NCBI GenBank assembly: GCA_048265065.1
Contig: JBLXCH010000177.1
Span: forward strand, 1 to 5,575
Length of the DNA: 5,575 bases
Source: Motiliproteus sp048265065
GTDB lineage: Bacteria > Pseudomonadota > Gammaproteobacteria > Pseudomonadales > Balneatricaceae
Reading direction: 5' to 3'
The position numbers and the translations under genes were made by a program. Below, one piece after another: positions 4,729 to 5,575 of the stretch. Position 1 is the first letter of the stretch; every line of letters starts with the position of its first letter. Under the pieces are notes generated by a model, which saw only the letters and a list, made by a program, of their open reading frames with translations, had not been told where the DNA came from and made no database searches.

Positions 4729-5575
4729 CTGATCGCTCTCCGATTGGAGTAAAACAGTGTCATCCCGGTCACGGTGTAGGGCGCTTCATAAATCGCATCG
4801 GATGAAAGAACCACGCTCACATTCGGCCCCATGCCGTCGATATCTGCCCGTGCGATACCCGCTGACGGTTGCGACCAGTAAAATTCATTCCAGTAGTCCT
4901 CACCCCAGAACCCCCCGCCACCTCGGATCTCGAACAGTTCTTCGACAACATCGGGGCGGTCAGGATCGGAATAGCCAAAATCGGCAAGGATCCCGATGCT
5001 GTTTAGTGGTGATGCATCAAGCTCCAAGGCAACTGCATGGAACCGCTTTTCCTGATACGGCGACCCAAGATTGTTGTGAGCAAGACGAAGGAAGGCTTCG
5101 ACGACTTCACCATCAAAGCTGGTGCCTGCATCGATCTGATAGACAAAGCCATTATCGGAACCGAAGACTGCGATCTCGTTGCCGTTGCTATCCTCGCCAA
5201 CCGCTGAACAGCGGACAACATGGTTGAGACGTTGCGGCAAGTATTCCGGGGCACTGCCGCCGACATACATCGTGATGACGCTGCCATCATCATAGAACAG
5301 CCGATACTGGTCTTTTGCCCGCAAGCGGATCGACCCAATCGGAAGAACGCCACGCCTGCGCCGTGCGGCAAAAATTGGATCAATCAGGAAGGAAAGTGTT
5401 CCCATCCTGAAATCGCCGTACTGATCGGTCGCCTGCAGTGTTCTGATACCGCCGTCATCAAGGAAGACAGGGGAAGTCCCCATATCTTGGATCGTCCATT
5501 CGATGGCGCCACTATCCGCGCTGATATCAGTGAGCTGCCAGTTCGAGCTGTCATCACCGTATAGAATGGAAACCT
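4725..5575 (-). CDS. Tail-hub/adaptor-type conserved podophage virion protein (C-terminal 282 residues; N-terminus off the right edge)
   Basis: The frame is open to the window edge, so the ATG at 5483 is internal. The residues before it (…SILYGDDSSNWQLTDISADS… then GAIEWTIQD) read as normal protein, and no ribosome binding site precedes it. Visible landmarks, numbered from the edge: a strand block ending DDGGIRTLQATDQYGDF (39-55); DPIFAARRRRG (65-75); KDQYRLFYDDGSVITMYVGG (87-106); VVRCSAVGEDSNGNEIAVFGSD (119-140); NGFVYQIDAGTSFDGE (141-156); EAFLRLAHNNLGSPYQEKRF (159-178); an aromatic stretch GGGGFWGEDYWNEFYW (218-233); and the end TLFYSNRRAIR. The 'GDF…KdQYRLFy.DG…FGSD.GfVYqlD.GtSFDGe.v.AfL' series is a signature I know from a conserved, repeat-rich, possibly propeller-like protein located before the tail fibres in proteobacterial podoviruses. 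By position it should bridge portal/tail and fibres. It is not a named homologue, and similarity to P22-type DNA-stabilising proteins is only analogous. Confidence 0.8.
   Translation of the reverse strand, partial: VSILYGDDSSNWQLTDISADSGAIEWTIQDMGTSPVFLDDGGIRTLQATDQYGDFRMGTLSFLIDPIFAARRRRGVLPIGSIRLRAKDQYRLFYDDGSVITMYVGGSAPEYLPQRLNHVVRCSAVGEDSNGNEIAVFGSDNGFVYQIDAGTSFDGEVVEAFLRLAHNNLGSPYQEKRFHAVALELDASPLNSIGILADFGYSDPDRPDVVEELFEIRGGGGFWGEDYWNEFYWSQPSAGIARADIDGMGPNVSVVLSSDAIYEAPYTVTGMTLFYSNRRAIR
4736..4741 (-). promoter_or_regulatory. Ribosome binding site for the tail-fibre gene
   Basis: GGAGAG, seven bases before the ATG at 4728, lies inside the last codons of the preceding hub gene. It fits the ATGA stop/start overlap and supports the fibre start. 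Confidence 0.75.

Noticed and set aside
4725..5483. Complete 252-residue gene starting at ATG 5483
   Set aside because: The frame stays open to the window edge with protein-like sequence, and there is no ribosome binding site at 5483; the gene is partial.

Overview
The window is a densely packed run of seven genes, all transcribed leftward on the minus strand, with no convincing gene on the plus strand. They form the tail, fibre and ejection-protein part of a tailed bacteriophage or prophage, most like the short-tailed (podovirus-type) structural cassettes found in proteobacteria. Moderate GC content, Shine-Dalgarno-led genes and alanine/glycine-rich products suggest a marine or soil alphaproteobacterial host. 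That host guess is weak because no host gene is present.

In transcription order (right to left): the C-terminal 282 residues of a conserved tail-hub/adaptor-type virion protein (right edge to 4725); a mosaic tail-fibre protein (4728-3580) coupled by an ATGA overlap; a 228-residue beta-rich structural protein (3580-2894) coupled by a TAATG overlap; a 59-base gap, the longest in the window; a 167-residue conserved protein with an RGLLNSS motif (2834-2331); a 297-residue glycine-rich protein with a hydrophobic N-terminus (2318-1425); a 200-residue helical Ala/Gln/Glu-rich protein (1407-805); a 243-residue protein built around seven 11-residue repeats (803-72); and the first 19 codons of another virion gene (57-1), whose HEFPD-type start resembles the N-termini of large internal virion proteins.

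The likely division of labour is that the first three genes build the tail hub and host-contacting parts, and the next four or five supply small helical, glycine-rich proteins. By position and composition these are candidates for proteins carried inside the particle and ejected with the DNA. Functions are family-level recognition plus inference from gene order, and none of the small proteins can be given a proven activity from sequence alone. No promoter, terminator, tRNA, CRISPR array, attachment site or diversity-generating retroelement was seen. The cassette looks like one unbroken stretch of a late operon, with start and stop codons overlapping or separated by 0-17 bases except at the 59-base gap.
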